From positions 1-20,283 of the IMG/VR virus record IMGVR_UViG_3300017917_001767: a stretch of DNA of 20,283 nucleotides; one strand, given 5' to 3'. This document shows, in pieces, positions 20,283 to 20,283 of this stretch. Origin of the DNA: a virus. A program made the translations under genes and the position numbers. Under the pieces are notes generated by a model. That model saw only the letters and a list, made by a program, of their open reading frames with translations. It had not been told where the DNA came from and searched no databases. The number at the start of each line of letters is the position of its first letter. Position 1 is the stretch's first letter.

Positions 20283-20283
20283 A

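Noticed and set aside
20226-20283. Plus-strand frame open at the right edge (MTVLLPRVHRV...).
   Set aside because: Only 19 codons and no ribosome site; the minus-strand frame across the same bases is longer and has a membrane helix. Not excluded without more sequence.

Overview
The window is a piece of a T4-like (straboviral or myoviral) phage genome of the type found in marine and other aquatic bacteria. It carries the T4 recombination and replication core: the ssDNA-binding protein gp32 (partial at the left edge), UvsX recombinase, a probable UvsY mediator, UvsW helicase, gp61-type primase and gp41-type helicase. Mixed with these are accessory genes typical of aquatic T4-like phages: several 2-oxoglutarate/Fe(II) oxygenases, a miniature DnaE-like protein and many tiny overlapping genes. 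No integrase, tRNA, CRISPR array or insertion sequence was seen. The host cannot be named from the sequence; the DNA is AT-rich, and cyanobacterial, SAR11-like or other aquatic hosts are all possible.

Layout. (A) 2-2955, plus strand: gp32, a 63-aa protein, uvsX, an acidic 77-aa protein and uvsY, closed by a strong intrinsic terminator at 2978-3011. (B) 3021-11180, plus strand: a sigma70-like promoter starts an almost gap-free run of overlapping genes. It holds an AATT-rich orphan gene, uvsW, conserved small proteins, a gp62-like protein, a C2HC zinc-finger protein, a DnaE-like mini-protein and four 2OG-Fe(II) oxygenase-type genes. (C) 11160-12660: a minus-strand gene converges on B, and a virion-type protein is read from a T4-late-type promoter. 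(D) 12638-15802: a near-consensus promoter buried in the end of the virion gene drives primase, a 70-aa protein and the gp41 helicase. A second promoter drives a GNAT-fold protein whose C-terminus resembles malonyl-CoA decarboxylase. This block ends in a bidirectional terminator. (E) 15827-20283: late, structural-type genes on both strands. They are a duplicated-domain protein, a repeat-built tail fibre, small unknown or membrane proteins and an alanine-rich protein, separated by TAAATA late-promoter motifs.

How the genes fit together. gp32, UvsX, UvsY, UvsW, gp41 and gp61 together make recombination-dependent replication as in T4. Region E and the 11560 gene would be made late, for virions.

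Most notable signals: starts placed where transcription should begin (3055, 12674, 18914, and the head-to-head pair 19483/19495), suggesting leaderless mRNAs; a palindromic late-promoter core as the whole 11-bp gap between two divergent genes; three copies of the ultrastable mini-hairpin GCGAAGC after the tail fibre gene; a stripped-down DnaE-like protein; a possible malonyl-CoA-decarboxylase-like mini-protein; and late proteins whose N-termini look like capsid-targeting peptides.
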